From positions 1 to 64,000 of the forward strand of contig JAHECO010000013.1 in NCBI GenBank assembly GCA_024641705.1: a stretch of DNA of 64,000 bases, in the 5' to 3' direction. Within the stretch, counting starts at the first letter, position 1. Each line of letters opens with the position of its first letter. Both the position numbers and the translations under genes were made by a program. The notes beneath the pieces were generated by a model. It made no database searches. It was given only the letters and a program-made list of their open reading frames with translations, and had not been told where the DNA came from. This document shows positions 51,679 through 61,608 of the stretch, piece by piece. The stretch comes from Candidatus Kryptoniota bacterium. Its GTDB lineage: Bacteria > Bacteroidota > Ignavibacteria > Kryptoniales > JAKASW01.

Positions 51679-53988
51679 CTAGACCTGGCTCGAAAGGGCC
51701 TTCCACATCTTTTTTCTCGCGGCAAATATCCGGAGTGTGAAAATCAGGATCGGTATCGCACCCGCCGCTATGAACACCACGTCGGCGACGAGTCGGAGCC
51801 ACTCTAGCGTGTGGAACGTCCCGGCGTCGATGAAGGCGAGCCTCCTCGCGTGCCAGTAGCCATGGTTGACGACGTCCGCAAGTTGAAGGATGCCGGCCGG
51901 GAACATGTCGAGCAGCACCATGAGCATGAGCCCGACGTTCAAACCCCAGAAACCGGTCCTGACATATTTTTCGTTTTTGCTCCAGACGTCGTCCGTGGAC
52001 AGCCTGCGGAGCGTGTACATCATGAGCCCGAGCGCGAGCATTCCGAACACGCCCATCATCGCCGCGTGGCCGTGGTTCAGCGTAAGGAGCGTTCCCACCT
52101 CGTAATAGCTGACGATCGGGAGGTTGATCAGAAAGCCGAACACGCCGGCTCCAAGGAAATTCCAGAAGCCGACTGCCATCAGGAAATAGAACGCCCACTT
52201 CTGTCCCTGCGCGATCCGGGCTCCGCCGTTCCCGCTGGCGGGATCTACGACAGGCGAAGTCTTCCTTGTAAGCCTGATGAAATCCCATGCGTCGAGTGTC
52301 AGAAGTGTCAGCGGGACTACCTCCATCGCCGAGAACATGGTACCCAGTGCCATCGTTATGTTGCTCTGGCCTGTCCAGTACCAGTGGTGGCCGGTTCCTA
52401 TGATCCCGCTGCCGAGGTAGAGGATGGCGTCGAGGTATACCACGCGCGTGGCTGACGTCGCCCGGACGAGGCCGAGCTGATAGAATATTACCGCCACCAT
52501 GACCGTCGCAAAGAGTTCGAAGAAGCCTTCGACCCAGAGGTGTATTATCCAGAATCTCCAGTTATCTGCAACCGTGAAGTTTGTCGTCGGCCCGAAGAAG
52601 AGTGCCGGGAGGTAGAACAGCGGAATTGCCACGGCGGAGTAGAGGAAGAGCGAGCTCAGCTCCTTCTGGGATTTGTCCTTCATCGCGGGTTTCAGTCCGC
52701 GGAAAACCAGGACGAGCCAGATGACGAGTCCGATGATAAGGAGGAACTGCCAGGCCCTGCCGAGGTCGAGGTACTCCCAGCCCTGCATACCGAAGTAGTA
52801 CCAGAGTTTCCCGAGGAACTGGTTGATGCCGAGGAACTCGCCGAAGAGGCTCCCAAGCGCCACTATTACCACAGCTCCAAACAGGAAGTTGACCCAGAAC
52901 TTCTGTCCCCTGGGTTCCGATTTGCTGAGCAAAGGCGGGAGAAAAAGGCCGCCTGCGACGAACGACATCGCTACCCAGAAGATCGCAAGCTGAAGGTGCC
53001 ATGTCCTGAGGACATTGAATGGGAGCCACTTCTCCAGATCGAGTCCGTAAAAGCCGAACGGCTCTGCACGATAGTGAGCCAATGCGCCGCCCGCTAACGT
53101 CTGAAGCACAAAGAGGCAGGCCACAACCACGAAGTATTTCAGGAGCGCTTTCTGGCTCTCTGTCGGCGGTATGGCTGAAGATTTCGGGAAGTGATCTCCA
53201 ACTTCCGATTTCCATCCGAGATAATCGAACTTCCCGAAGATAAAGAGTATGAGCCCGGTCATCCCGAGGAGTGAGACCAGGCTTAACGCGCTCCAGATCA
53301 GGGCGGAGCTGGTCGGACCGTTCCCGGCCAGGCTGTCGAACGGCCAGTTGTTGGTGTAAGAATAATCCTTGCCCGGTCGGTTCGTAACGGCAGCCCATGC
53401 AGCCCACGCGAAGAACGAATTCAGCTGCCTGAGTTGCACCGGATCCGAGATGAAATCTGCCGGCAAACCCGGTGCTCTATCGGGCTTGGTGAAGTAGTCT
53501 GCCCAATGCTGGAGCTCACTCCGAAAGGCATCTGCCTCCGGCCCGGTAAGTGCGAGTACACCCGTCGCCTCGTCGTACCGGTTCGTGTGAAGCATGGCCT
53601 GAACATCGGCGATGATACTGTTTCTCTGGTCGGGGGTCAGGCTGTCGTAGGGAGTCTTGTACTTCTGCGAGGCCAGTTCGCCCTGAACAGTCATTGCCTC
53701 ACGATGCAGGTATTCTGCGGAATAATCCGGGCCGAGATAAGCGCCGTGTCCGAGTACCGTGCCGTGTTCCATCAACCCGTATTTCAGGAACACCTCCTGG
53801 CCCGCCTTAACGTCGGCAGAAGTGAAAATAATGTTACCCTGAGGATCGACCGCCTTGTCCGGGATCGGCGGCGCGTCCCTGTAACTCTTCACGGCGACAA
53901 AAATCAGAACGCTGAATGCGGCAATCATTATCAGGATTACCGACTGTTTCCACCAAGGTGATAATTTTTCGGTTTTCAATTCGTCCAT
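51679..53988 (-). CDS. norZ: Quinol-dependent nitric oxide reductase (qNor)
   Basis: 769 aa single-subunit NorB/NorZ type with about 14 membrane helices. The N-terminal extension (FTSADVKAGQEVFLKYGLMEHGTVLGHGAYLGPDY) fits qNor and there is no CxxCH haem c motif, so electrons come from quinol. Haem-copper core with the expected His residues: WHLQLAIFWVA, HLWVEGFFELFAT, GTGHHWYW. It reduces NO to N2O. Start ATG 53988 with AGGAGAAGAA upstream. The divergent region holds an FNR/DNR box at -41.5 from its predicted start. With no other denitrification genes here, NO detoxification is likely. Confidence 0.95.
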   Translation of the reverse strand: MDELKTEKLSPWWKQSVILIMIAAFSVLIFVAVKSYRDAPPIPDKAVDPQGNIIFTSADVKAGQEVFLKYGLMEHGTVLGHGAYLGPDYSAEYLHREAMTVQGELASQKYKTPYDSLTPDQRNSIIADVQAMLHTNRYDEATGVLALTGPEADAFRSELQHWADYFTKPDRAPGLPADFISDPVQLRQLNSFFAWAAWAAVTNRPGKDYSYTNNWPFDSLAGNGPTSSALIWSALSLVSLLGMTGLILFIFGKFDYLGWKSEVGDHFPKSSAIPPTESQKALLKYFVVVACLFVLQTLAGGALAHYRAEPFGFYGLDLEKWLPFNVLRTWHLQLAIFWVAMSFVAGGLFLPPLLSKSEPRGQKFWVNFLFGAVVIVALGSLFGEFLGINQFLGKLWYYFGMQGWEYLDLGRAWQFLLIIGLVIWLVLVFRGLKPAMKDKSQKELSSLFLYSAVAIPLFYLPALFFGPTTNFTVADNWRFWIIHLWVEGFFELFATVMVAVIFYQLGLVRATSATRVVYLDAILYLGSGIIGTGHHWYWTGQSNITMALGTMFSAMEVVPLTLLTLDAWDFIRLTRKTSPVVDPASGNGGARIAQGQKWAFYFLMAVGFWNFLGAGVFGFLINLPIVSYYEVGTLLTLNHGHAAMMGVFGMLALGLMMYTLRRLSTDDVWSKNEKYVRTGFWGLNVGLMLMVLLDMFPAGILQLADVVNHGYWHARRLAFIDAGTFHTLEWLRLVADVVFIAAGAIPILIFTLRIFAARKKMWKALSSQV

Positions 53989-54035
53989 TTTCTTCTCCTG
54001 GAATCGATATAGAACTTTCGGATAATTTCATCTGA

Positions 54036-54077
54036 ATATTAGCCGACGGTCGTGAAGAAAAAATTGACCTAAGTCAA
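54036..54077 (-). promoter_or_regulatory. norZ promoter with FNR/DNR-type box at -41.5
   Basis: Palindrome TTGACCTAAGTCAA (54064-54077), perfect TTGAC-N4-GTCAA, centred at 54070.5. On the minus strand a -10 TAATAT lies at 54041-54036, so the start would be near 54029. The box centre is then 41.5 bp upstream, the standard class II activator position. Confidence 0.75.
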
Positions 54078-54136
54078 GAAAAGCCATTTTCGGTCCGCAC
54101 CCGCCTTCTTTTCTTCCTGTGATAATCTGTCGATAC

Positions 54137-54178
54137 TTGACCGATATCAAGGTGGGGAGTTGATGTCGCCGATAAATT
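54137..54178 (+). promoter_or_regulatory. Promoter of the DUF2249 unit with FNR/DNR-type box at -41.5
   Basis: TTGACCGATATCAA (54137-54150), one mismatch from a perfect palindrome, centred at 54143.5. A -10 TAAATT at 54173-54178 gives a start near 54185, again 41.5 bp downstream of the box centre. This supports the ATG at 54201 as start of the first gene, since the upstream TTG lies in the -10. Confidence 0.7.
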
Positions 54179-54200
54179 GTCAGGAAGAAAGGTGATAGAA

Positions 54201-54479
54201 ATGTCGATTGAAAAAGATAGAGTTCTTCTGGATGTCAGGCCGATAATGCCGAAGGAAAAACATGCGATGATCTATGCCGCCTTCGAGAGACTTGAAGCCG
54301 GACAGAGCATGATGCTTATAAACGATCACGACCCTAAACCGCTCTACCACGAATTCAGCGCAGAGAAGCCCGGCATGTTCAACTGGGATTATGTCGAGAA
54401 GGGGCCCGAGATATGGAAGGTAGTAATCACGAAAAGCAGATTTGAGCATCAAAAACCTAAAACAACGGAATCGGAATGA
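54201..54479 (+). CDS. DUF2249-domain protein
   Basis: 92 aa from ATG 54201 (AAAGGTGA at 54188-54195). The domain shows LLDVRPIMPKEKHAMIYAAFERL, MMLINDHDPKPLYHEF and WKVVITKS, the usual pattern of DUF2249/YccJ-like small proteins, which turn up near NO and hemerythrin genes and may bind metal or redox partners. Exact function is unknown. Overlaps the next gene by 4 nt (ATGA). Confidence 0.85.
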   Translation: MSIEKDRVLLDVRPIMPKEKHAMIYAAFERLEAGQSMMLINDHDPKPLYHEFSAEKPGMFNWDYVEKGPEIWKVVITKSRFEHQKPKTTESE

Positions 54480-54949
54480 AACCAAGATTAAGTTATTCCA
54501 AAGTTGCTCCGGGCGCGTTCGATGTAATGCGCCAGTTGCAGCGCTATGTAGATAATTCGGGCCTCGAACGGTCACTTCTCGAACTCGTCAAACTCCGCGC
54601 CTCCCAGATAAACGGCTGCGCCTATTGTATCGATATGCATACGAAGGACGCCCGGGCAAACGGCGAGACGGAACAACGCCTCTACGGACTGAGCGCGTGG
54701 CACGAGGCGCCGTTTTATACGGAGCGCGAGAGGGCTGCACTCCTCTGGACGGAAACCGTTACTCTTGTGAGCGAGACGCACGTACCGGACGATGTTTATG
54801 AAGCCGTCAGGGAACAGTTCGATGAGAAAGAAATAGTGGACCTAGCCGTGGCGGTCGTTGCGATAAACGGATGGAACAGGCTTGCGATCGGTTTCAGGAC
54901 GGTGCCGGGTACTTATCGGCCGGTGAAAACCCCTGCGGCAACAGTGTGA
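54476..54949 (+). CDS. AhpD/carboxymuconolactone decarboxylase-like protein
   Basis: 157 aa. Core LLELVKLRASQINGCAYCIDMHTKDARANGE carries the CxxC (CAYC) with nearby His typical of AhpD-like alkylhydroperoxidase proteins. The rest (ERERAALLWTETVTLVSE, FDEKEIVDLAVAVVAINGWNR) matches the all-helical family. It may reduce peroxides or reactive nitrogen products. It shares the box-controlled promoter with DUF2249, supporting a stress role alongside qNor. Confidence 0.9.
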   Translation: MKPRLSYSKVAPGAFDVMRQLQRYVDNSGLERSLLELVKLRASQINGCAYCIDMHTKDARANGETEQRLYGLSAWHEAPFYTERERAALLWTETVTLVSETHVPDDVYEAVREQFDEKEIVDLAVAVVAINGWNRLAIGFRTVPGTYRPVKTPAATV

Positions 54950-55030
54950 AGTCACGGAACGATTCACCCCGTCGATTGTTAGTAAAATGGCAGCAAGTAA
55001 ATCGCAAAATGAAACAATGTCGGAGGGAAA

Positions 55031-55678
55031 ATGAAGATAGGTATTTTCGGAACGGGTATGGTCGGCAGCAGCATCGGAACCAAGCTCATCGGGCTTGGCC
55101 ATGAGGTGAAGATGGGCTCACGGACGGCAGGCAATACGAAGGCGGATGAATGGGCGAAGTCGGCAGGGGCAAAAGCCTCTCACGGTACTTTTGCCGACGC
55201 CGCGGGTTTCGGCGAGATAATCTTCAATTGCACTTCGGGTGCGGGAGCGACATCCGCGCTCAAGCTCGCCGGAGCAGACAGGTTGAACGGAAAGATCCTG
55301 ATCGATATATCGAACCCCTTCGACTTCTCGAAGGGGATGCCGCCGTCTCTCAGCGTGTGTAACACCGACTCGCTGGGTGAGCAGATATAGCGTGCGTTTC
55401 CCGGCGTGAAGGTCGTGAAGACTCTGAACACGGTCAACTGCAAGGTGATGGTCGAGCCGTCCCTGATTCCCGGCCCCCACGAAATGTTTGTGAGCGGGAA
55501 CGATACCGCGGCGAAGTTGCAGGTGGTGAAAATATTGAAGGACTGGTTCGGCTGGCAATCGGTGACGGACCTGGGCGATATCACCGGTGCAAGGGCGCAG
55601 GAGATGCTGCTGCCGATGTGGCTCAGGCTGATGGGCGTCTTCCAGAGCCCCAACTTCAATTTCAGAGTAGTGAAGTAG
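55031..55678 (+). pseudogene. NADP-binding oxidoreductase gene interrupted by one in-frame TAG
   Basis: Reads MKIGIFGTGMVGSSIGTKLIGLGHEV, a Rossmann dinucleotide site like that of NADPH-dependent F420 reductase-type proteins. At 55388-55390 a TAG stops the frame after SLGEQI; the same frame then continues with RAFPGVKVVKTLNTVNCKVM to a TAG at 55676-55678. The total of 215 codons is the normal length for the family, where this position is usually Gln. CAG to TAG is a single C-to-T change. TAG ends other genes here, so it is not a reassigned codon. A sequencing error or a recent mutation are the main options; the second half has no obvious own start. Confidence 0.8.
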
Positions 55679-55703
55679 GGACCGCTGCTCTCTTCGAAGA
55701 GAA

Positions 55704-56486
55704 TTACATCGCTTTCCTGAAACTCAGGCAGAAGTATGCGCCGCCGCGTATCTCCGTGAGCATGACATCACGCGCGTTTTCCGGAAGTAAGTCGGTCGGC
55801 GGACCCGGACGTGCCTTTGAGCTGTTGAAGTAGCCGCGGTAGATGGGGAGCCAGTTGTGTGCGTGCGCCGACCGTTCGGTCTCGTCGGCTATCATCATGC
55901 GCGCGCCCGGTTTTGCCACTCTGAACATCTCGTCGATTGCCCTGCGTTTGTCCTCGAAGTAATTAATCGAGCCGACGCTGAACACGACATCGAATGCACC
56001 GTCGCAGAAGGGGAGGTGCTCGGCTTCCGCCTGGAAGAGTTCCACGTTGATTCCGTTCCTGCCGGCATTTTCACCGCACCGCTTCAGTTGTCCCCAGGAG
56101 AGATCTATCCCGAAGTACTCGGCATCGCGTGGAAGGAACTGCAGGTTCACGCCATCCCCAACCGACACCTCCAGAGCCATGTCGCCTTCTTTCACCCCAG
56201 CGAATTTCAAGTATTCGTTCCGAGATTTTGCTTCACCCCCTTTGAGCCGATAGTAGAACGACTGCGTGAAACGGTAGAAAGGGGCGAGGATGTCATAATA
56301 TATGCGGCTCCTTTCATTTGCCGCCGACATCCGTGCCGGATCGATGAATACCGGGATGCCGTCGCGTACAGGGAATCTCGCCCCGCTCTCTCTGCCGACC
56401 AGGACAGGTCCTGCCGGCGAGTCTACCAGATCCAGGGGCTCATGGTTGAACGGATCGCGGAGAATGGACAGGTATTTCAGATTCAT
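55704..56486 (-). CDS. SAM-dependent methyltransferase with Trm112-like N-terminus
   Basis: 260 aa. N-terminus LRDPFNHEPLDLV ... RFPVRDGIPVFIDP is the Trm112/YcaR-like zinc-ribbon-derived segment, without its cysteines. A class I methyltransferase follows: MALEVSVGDGVNLQFLP (motif I), YFGIDLSWGQL, EHLPFCDGAFDVVFSVGSINYF, and AKPGARMMIADE. Substrate unknown; quinone or lipid methylation are possibilities for such proteins. Convergent with the interrupted oxidoreductase gene. Confidence 0.85.
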   Translation of the reverse strand: MNLKYLSILRDPFNHEPLDLVDSPAGPVLVGRESGARFPVRDGIPVFIDPARMSAANERSRIYYDILAPFYRFTQSFYYRLKGGEAKSRNEYLKFAGVKEGDMALEVSVGDGVNLQFLPRDAEYFGIDLSWGQLKRCGENAGRNGINVELFQAEAEHLPFCDGAFDVVFSVGSINYFEDKRRAIDEMFRVAKPGARMMIADETERSAHAHNWLPIYRGYFNSSKARPGPPTDLLPENARDVMLTEIRGGAYFCLSFRKAM

Positions 56487-56586
56487 CGGAAGCTTATCCG
56501 GTTATTGCGCCGTGTTTTGCAGGTCACATGTTCAATTTAACATTCCCGCGTCATGTTACGCGAGCTCCGGGAGGGAGTTTCTTTCA

Positions 56587-58064
<1,478 letters not shown>

Positions 58065-58082
58065 CTCCGACCTGATGAGGAG

Positions 58083-58110
58083 GAGCCCCGGCGGGCTCTT
58101 CCTTGCCTCT
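58083..58110 (+). terminator. Probable intrinsic terminator after tyrosine phenol-lyase
   Basis: GAGCCC (58083-58088), loop CGGC, GGGCTC (58093-58098), then a pyrimidine-rich tail TTCCTTGCCTCTTCTCC. The next gene starts only 27 bp after the stem, so termination may be partial. Confidence 0.55.
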
Positions 58111-58124
58111 TCTCCTTAACCCCC

Positions 58125-59339
58125 ATGAGCAACCCAGCACCAATTCAAAAGTACAATCGAAACGGGATCCTTCTGATCGCGGTGCTTAGGATTACGCGCA
58201 GCATCGCGGCCGGGATGATCAACGTCGCCTTCCCTTACTACATACTTACCAGGCTCGGCTACGGCGTGTTCGTCGTAGGCCTTATATATGTATCCGCAAC
58301 CATCGCGACTGCAGTTCTTGGTTTCTCGGCCGGCATCTCTACCGATATTTGGGGTAAGCGCGGAACTCTGATGATAGCCAGCGCTTTCCTTCCGTTGAGC
58401 GCTCTGCTCATATATTTGTCGTCCAGCCTTTGGGTGATCTTCCCCGCGGCTATGATCGGCGGGTACTCGGCCACCGGTTCACTCGCCGGAGGCGGCATCG
58501 GCGGGGCCGTACAACCGATACAAAGCACTGTCCTGGCAACCCTTGCTCCCACCGCTCAAAGGACAAGGTATTTTTCTCTTTTCACTTTCATGTCAGGGGT
58601 GACCGCGGCGTTCGGCGCCCTCCTTTCAAAGGCTTTCGATGTAAACGACATATTTCTCGTCGCCGCGATCATCTCGGCGGCCGGGATTCCGGGCTTGTGG
58701 AAGCTTAAGGTTGCCGACTCAAAGGGTGTAATTGGAAGATTGAAGACGAAGAGGACGATCGGCAAGTTCACCATAACGGGGATGCTGAACGGCTTCTCAC
58801 AGGGGCTGGTCGTCCCGTTCCTCATACCATTCTTCGTTCTCGTCTATCACGTCCCGAAGTCTCAGATGGCAGAGTATGCCTTCATCGGCGGTATCCTCGC
58901 CTCGTTTGCTCTTCTGGGGGCGCCGCTCCTTGAACGGAAATTCGGATTTGTGAGAAGCATGATGTTGACAAGGGGGACAGGACTTCTCATGTACACGATC
59001 TTTCCGGTTGTAACATCCCTTCCGCTAGCGGTACTCATTTATATCCTCGCACCCTCGCTGAGGGTTGCGGCCCTGCCGATCCAGCAGTCGGAACTCACCA
59101 AACGTGTCGATGAGGACGAGATGGGGAGGGCACTGGGCATAAACCAGGTCGCGAGGCTGGCGGCATCTTCGACGGGCACCGGGCTCAGCGGGTACCTGAT
59201 GGAAAGCGCCTTGTTCGAGATACCGTTCTTCGCATACGGTCTGATAATGGCTGCTAACCTGTATCTATACTTCAGATTCTTCGGGACCGGGAAGGGCGCC
59301 GTCCCGGTAGACGCGGGAAACGGAAGCGAAATAAAATAG
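58125..59339 (+). CDS. MFS transporter of unknown substrate
   Basis: 404 aa, about 12 membrane helices with the usual halves. ILTRLGYGVFVVGLIYVSATIATA and GISTDIWGKRGTLMIASAF include the MFS loop 2-3 motif (D-x-x-G-K-R). LDNERKF-like and KRVDEDEMGRALGINQVAR loops are charged. No substrate can be inferred; adjacency to tyrosine phenol-lyase may hint at an aromatic or drug-type cargo, but the link is weak. Confidence 0.83.
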   Translation: MSNPAPIQKYNRNGILLIAVLRITRSIAAGMINVAFPYYILTRLGYGVFVVGLIYVSATIATAVLGFSAGISTDIWGKRGTLMIASAFLPLSALLIYLSSSLWVIFPAAMIGGYSATGSLAGGGIGGAVQPIQSTVLATLAPTAQRTRYFSLFTFMSGVTAAFGALLSKAFDVNDIFLVAAIISAAGIPGLWKLKVADSKGVIGRLKTKRTIGKFTITGMLNGFSQGLVVPFLIPFFVLVYHVPKSQMAEYAFIGGILASFALLGAPLLERKFGFVRSMMLTRGTGLLMYTIFPVVTSLPLAVLIYILAPSLRVAALPIQQSELTKRVDEDEMGRALGINQVARLAASSTGTGLSGYLMESALFEIPFFAYGLIMAANLYLYFRFFGTGKGAVPVDAGNGSEIK

Positions 59340-59439
59340 GAGCCCTGTTGGTGGGATCCCGTCCCAGGCCGGTGATGGGGAAGTTCCCAGGTATAGGGCT
59401 CATGGCATTTGTGGCGGAGCCCCGCCGGCGGATAAATTT

Positions 59440-59701
59440 CTAGCAGTACTCCTGGAATGTCTCTCGCAGGAATCCTGCGACCTCTTCGGGAGCTCGCCCT
59501 TCGATGTCACTGCGATGAATCATCCTGACCAATCTCCCGTCTTTCATCAGCGCAAACGCACGTGGAGTTCACGAAGACTAATGTTGTCCCCTTGGTCTCT
59601 ATCGCGTGATCGACTTCTTCGGGCGTCCTGAGCTCTTCCGCGCCGATAGCCCTTACCTCTTTCCGCATCTGATCTATGAACAGGTCGAATGTCTCGAACA
59701 T
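59440..59701 (-). pseudogene. Bacilliredoxin (BrxA/BrxB family) remnant with internal deletion
   Basis: The 5' part (minus strand, ATG 59701) reads DLFIDQMRKEV, ELRTPEEVDHAIETKGTTLVFVNSTCVCA, the start of a YphP/YqiW bacilliredoxin including its CxC site. The same frame then runs out of family. A second frame continues FALMKDGRLVRMIHRSDIEG and ends in EYC at 59440, the normal C-terminal part. The central stretch of roughly 55-60 residues is missing. The joint lies in GCGTTTGCGC (59550-59559, minus strand), which codes for the end of CVCA in one frame and for AFAL in the other, as expected if a deletion occurred between two copies of this 10-mer. The frames shift at the joint, so no functional protein is made. 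Confidence 0.75.
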
Positions 59702-59883
59702 TGTTTCCTTCGCTGTTTCCTATCCAGAACAAACGGAATAACAAAATAGTTTTCGGAGTGAGGGAATTAACCGCAAAGGCCGCAAAGCCTATTTGTTAAT
59801 TTGAAAACCGGCTGACGCGCATTGAAAACGAGATAATTCTTCGCGTCCCTTGCGCCTTCTTCGCGGTCTTGGCGGTTGAAGAA

Positions 59884-61284
59884 CTAAAGGTTGGTAATCG
59901 CCCCTAAGACTTTGTCGACTTTGTCCTTCGAATCGGCTTCGCAGTAGTAGCGGATCAGCGGCTCGGTCCCGGAAGCCCGGACGAGCATCCATCCGCCGTC
60001 GGCGAAGAAATACTTGAACCCGTCTATTTTAAGGATGTGATCGACCTTGTGGCCTGCCACTTCCTTGAGTCCTTTCTTCAGCTTGCTGAGCACCTTCTGT
60101 TTATACTTCTCGGTCGTGCGCACGTCGATTCTCCTGTAAATGTGCGGCCCAACCTGGTCGAACAGCTCCTTCACGAGTTCGCCTAAAGTCCGTCCCCTCT
60201 TTACCATCATTTCGCAGAGAGTCAGGCCGAGAAAAAGTCCGTCGCGCTCGGGGATGTGGCCTTTCAGCCCGACCCCGCCGCTCTCTTCTCCGCCGATAAG
60301 GACATCGCGGCTGACCATGAGCGAGGCGACGTGTTTGAAGCCGACCGGTAGTTCCGTGATGGGAAGGCCGTATATCTTCGCGAGTTTGTCGGGCATCTCG
60401 CCGACGGACACCGTCTTGACTACTTCTCCTCTCATCCCTTTCGTCTCGTACAGATATTTCAGCAGCAGGGCATAGACCTCTTGCGGTCCGACGAAATTGC
60501 CGTGCTCGTCGACGGCGCCGATCCTGTCCGCGTCTCCGTCCGTTGCGAGCCCCACGTTGTAATTGCCCTGGGGAACGAATCTCATGAGCTCCGGCAGATG
60601 CGCGGCGATCGGCTCCGGATGGTCTCCGCCGAAGGATGGATTGAACTCGTTGTGGATTACGACAGCGTCCTCTATGATCTGCTGGAGAATGCCCTGTCCG
60701 GCGCCGTACATCGCGTCGTGCGCAATCCTCAGCCTCGCATTCTTTATCGCACCGACATCTATCTTCTTCTTCAGATCGTCTATGTATATCTGCCGCAGGT
60801 TCGCCTTCTTTATAAGCCCCTTCTTGGTCAACTCCTCGAAACTCTTCCTGACCGCACCGAGCGCTTTTTCGGAAGTTCTGTTGGCTTCCTTCTCTACCTT
60901 GTTGACAACCTCAACGTCCTCCGGCCCGCCGAAGTCGGCCTTCAGTTTGAACCCGTTGTACTTCGCAGGATTATGGCTCGCGGTAATGACGACGCCGGCC
61001 GCCGCCTTGAACTCGGGTATCGCGAGCGAGAGGGCAGGGGTCGGGCAATAACCGTCAGACAGCGTCACCTTCATGCCGGTGCTCGCTATTACCTGCGCTG
61101 TCCGCTCGGCAAACTCAGTCGACAGAAACCGCGTGTCGTAGCCGATCATGATGCCGTTCTTAGCATTCTTGTGTTTTTTATAGAACCTTCCCGTGGCAAG
61201 AGCCACTCTTGAGACGTTGCTGAATGTATAGTCCTGTGCGATGACTCCGCGCCATCCGTCCGTGCCGAACTTGATCTTTTCCAT
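59884..61284 (-). CDS. Phosphoglucomutase/phosphomannomutase-family protein
   Basis: 466 aa alpha-D-phosphohexomutase. Start KIKFGTDGWRGVIAQDY, catalytic phosphoserine loop VITASHNPAKYNGFK, metal site ATDGDADRIG, sugar-recognition loop IGGEESGGVG, C-terminal phosphate loop RASGTEPLIRYY. It moves phosphate between C1 and C6 of glucose, mannose or glucosamine. The GlcNAc-1-P made by GH94 and the hexose phosphates from the sugar genes would need such an enzyme, but the exact substrate is not readable. Has its own divergent promoter (below). Confidence 0.93.
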   Translation of the reverse strand: MEKIKFGTDGWRGVIAQDYTFSNVSRVALATGRFYKKHKNAKNGIMIGYDTRFLSTEFAERTAQVIASTGMKVTLSDGYCPTPALSLAIPEFKAAAGVVITASHNPAKYNGFKLKADFGGPEDVEVVNKVEKEANRTSEKALGAVRKSFEELTKKGLIKKANLRQIYIDDLKKKIDVGAIKNARLRIAHDAMYGAGQGILQQIIEDAVVIHNEFNPSFGGDHPEPIAAHLPELMRFVPQGNYNVGLATDGDADRIGAVDEHGNFVGPQEVYALLLKYLYETKGMRGEVVKTVSVGEMPDKLAKIYGLPITELPVGFKHVASLMVSRDVLIGGEESGGVGLKGHIPERDGLFLGLTLCEMMVKRGRTLGELVKELFDQVGPHIYRRIDVRTTEKYKQKVLSKLKKGLKEVAGHKVDHILKIDGFKYFFADGGWMLVRASGTEPLIRYYCEADSKDKVDKVLGAITNL

Positions 61285-61346
61285 GTGAGAATCCTTTTGG
61301 TTTTTGGCCTGTCAGCTGTATCGAGCCGGGTTGCTCAACTTTGAAC

Positions 61347-61375
61347 AAAATAAAATCCGACCGGTAAACATTCAA
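61347..61375 (-). promoter_or_regulatory. Predicted promoter of the phosphohexomutase gene
   Basis: On the minus strand TTGAAT (61375-61370), 17-bp spacer, TATTTT (61352-61347). Confidence 0.45.
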
Positions 61376-61448
61376 CGATGGGGTGGGGGGTGAGTCTTGA
61401 TTCACTTCGCACGACCAACACGCTTGACATACCGTTAATCCGCGAGCG

Positions 61449-61477
61449 TTGAAATTCCGGGCTAATGCTTTTATATT
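61449..61477 (+). promoter_or_regulatory. Predicted promoter of the OPT transporter gene
   Basis: TTGAAA (61449-61454), 17-bp spacer, TATATT (61472-61477), each one mismatch from the sigma70 consensus. Leader about 125 nt. Confidence 0.55.
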
Positions 61478-61608
61478 CAGCGAGTCAAATTTATGATCCA
61501 GCTAAGAACTAAACCTTGCCTCCTTTCCGGGACAGATGCGACAGGACAGTCCCGTTTTACCATATATAACCATTCCAACGTTTTGTAAACCAAAAGAAGG
61601 AGCAATCC

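Larger units (their letters stand above)
61285..61608. other. 324-bp divergent promoter region
   Basis: Lies between the phosphohexomutase and OPT genes and holds one promoter for each, listed separately. Otherwise nothing recognised. Confidence 0.6.

Noticed and set aside
55388-55390. TAG as a reassigned or readthrough codon
   Set aside because: TAG is the normal stop of several intact genes in the window (for example ends at 665, 4820, 23603, 29375, 33364) and no suppressor tRNA or special insertion element is seen.
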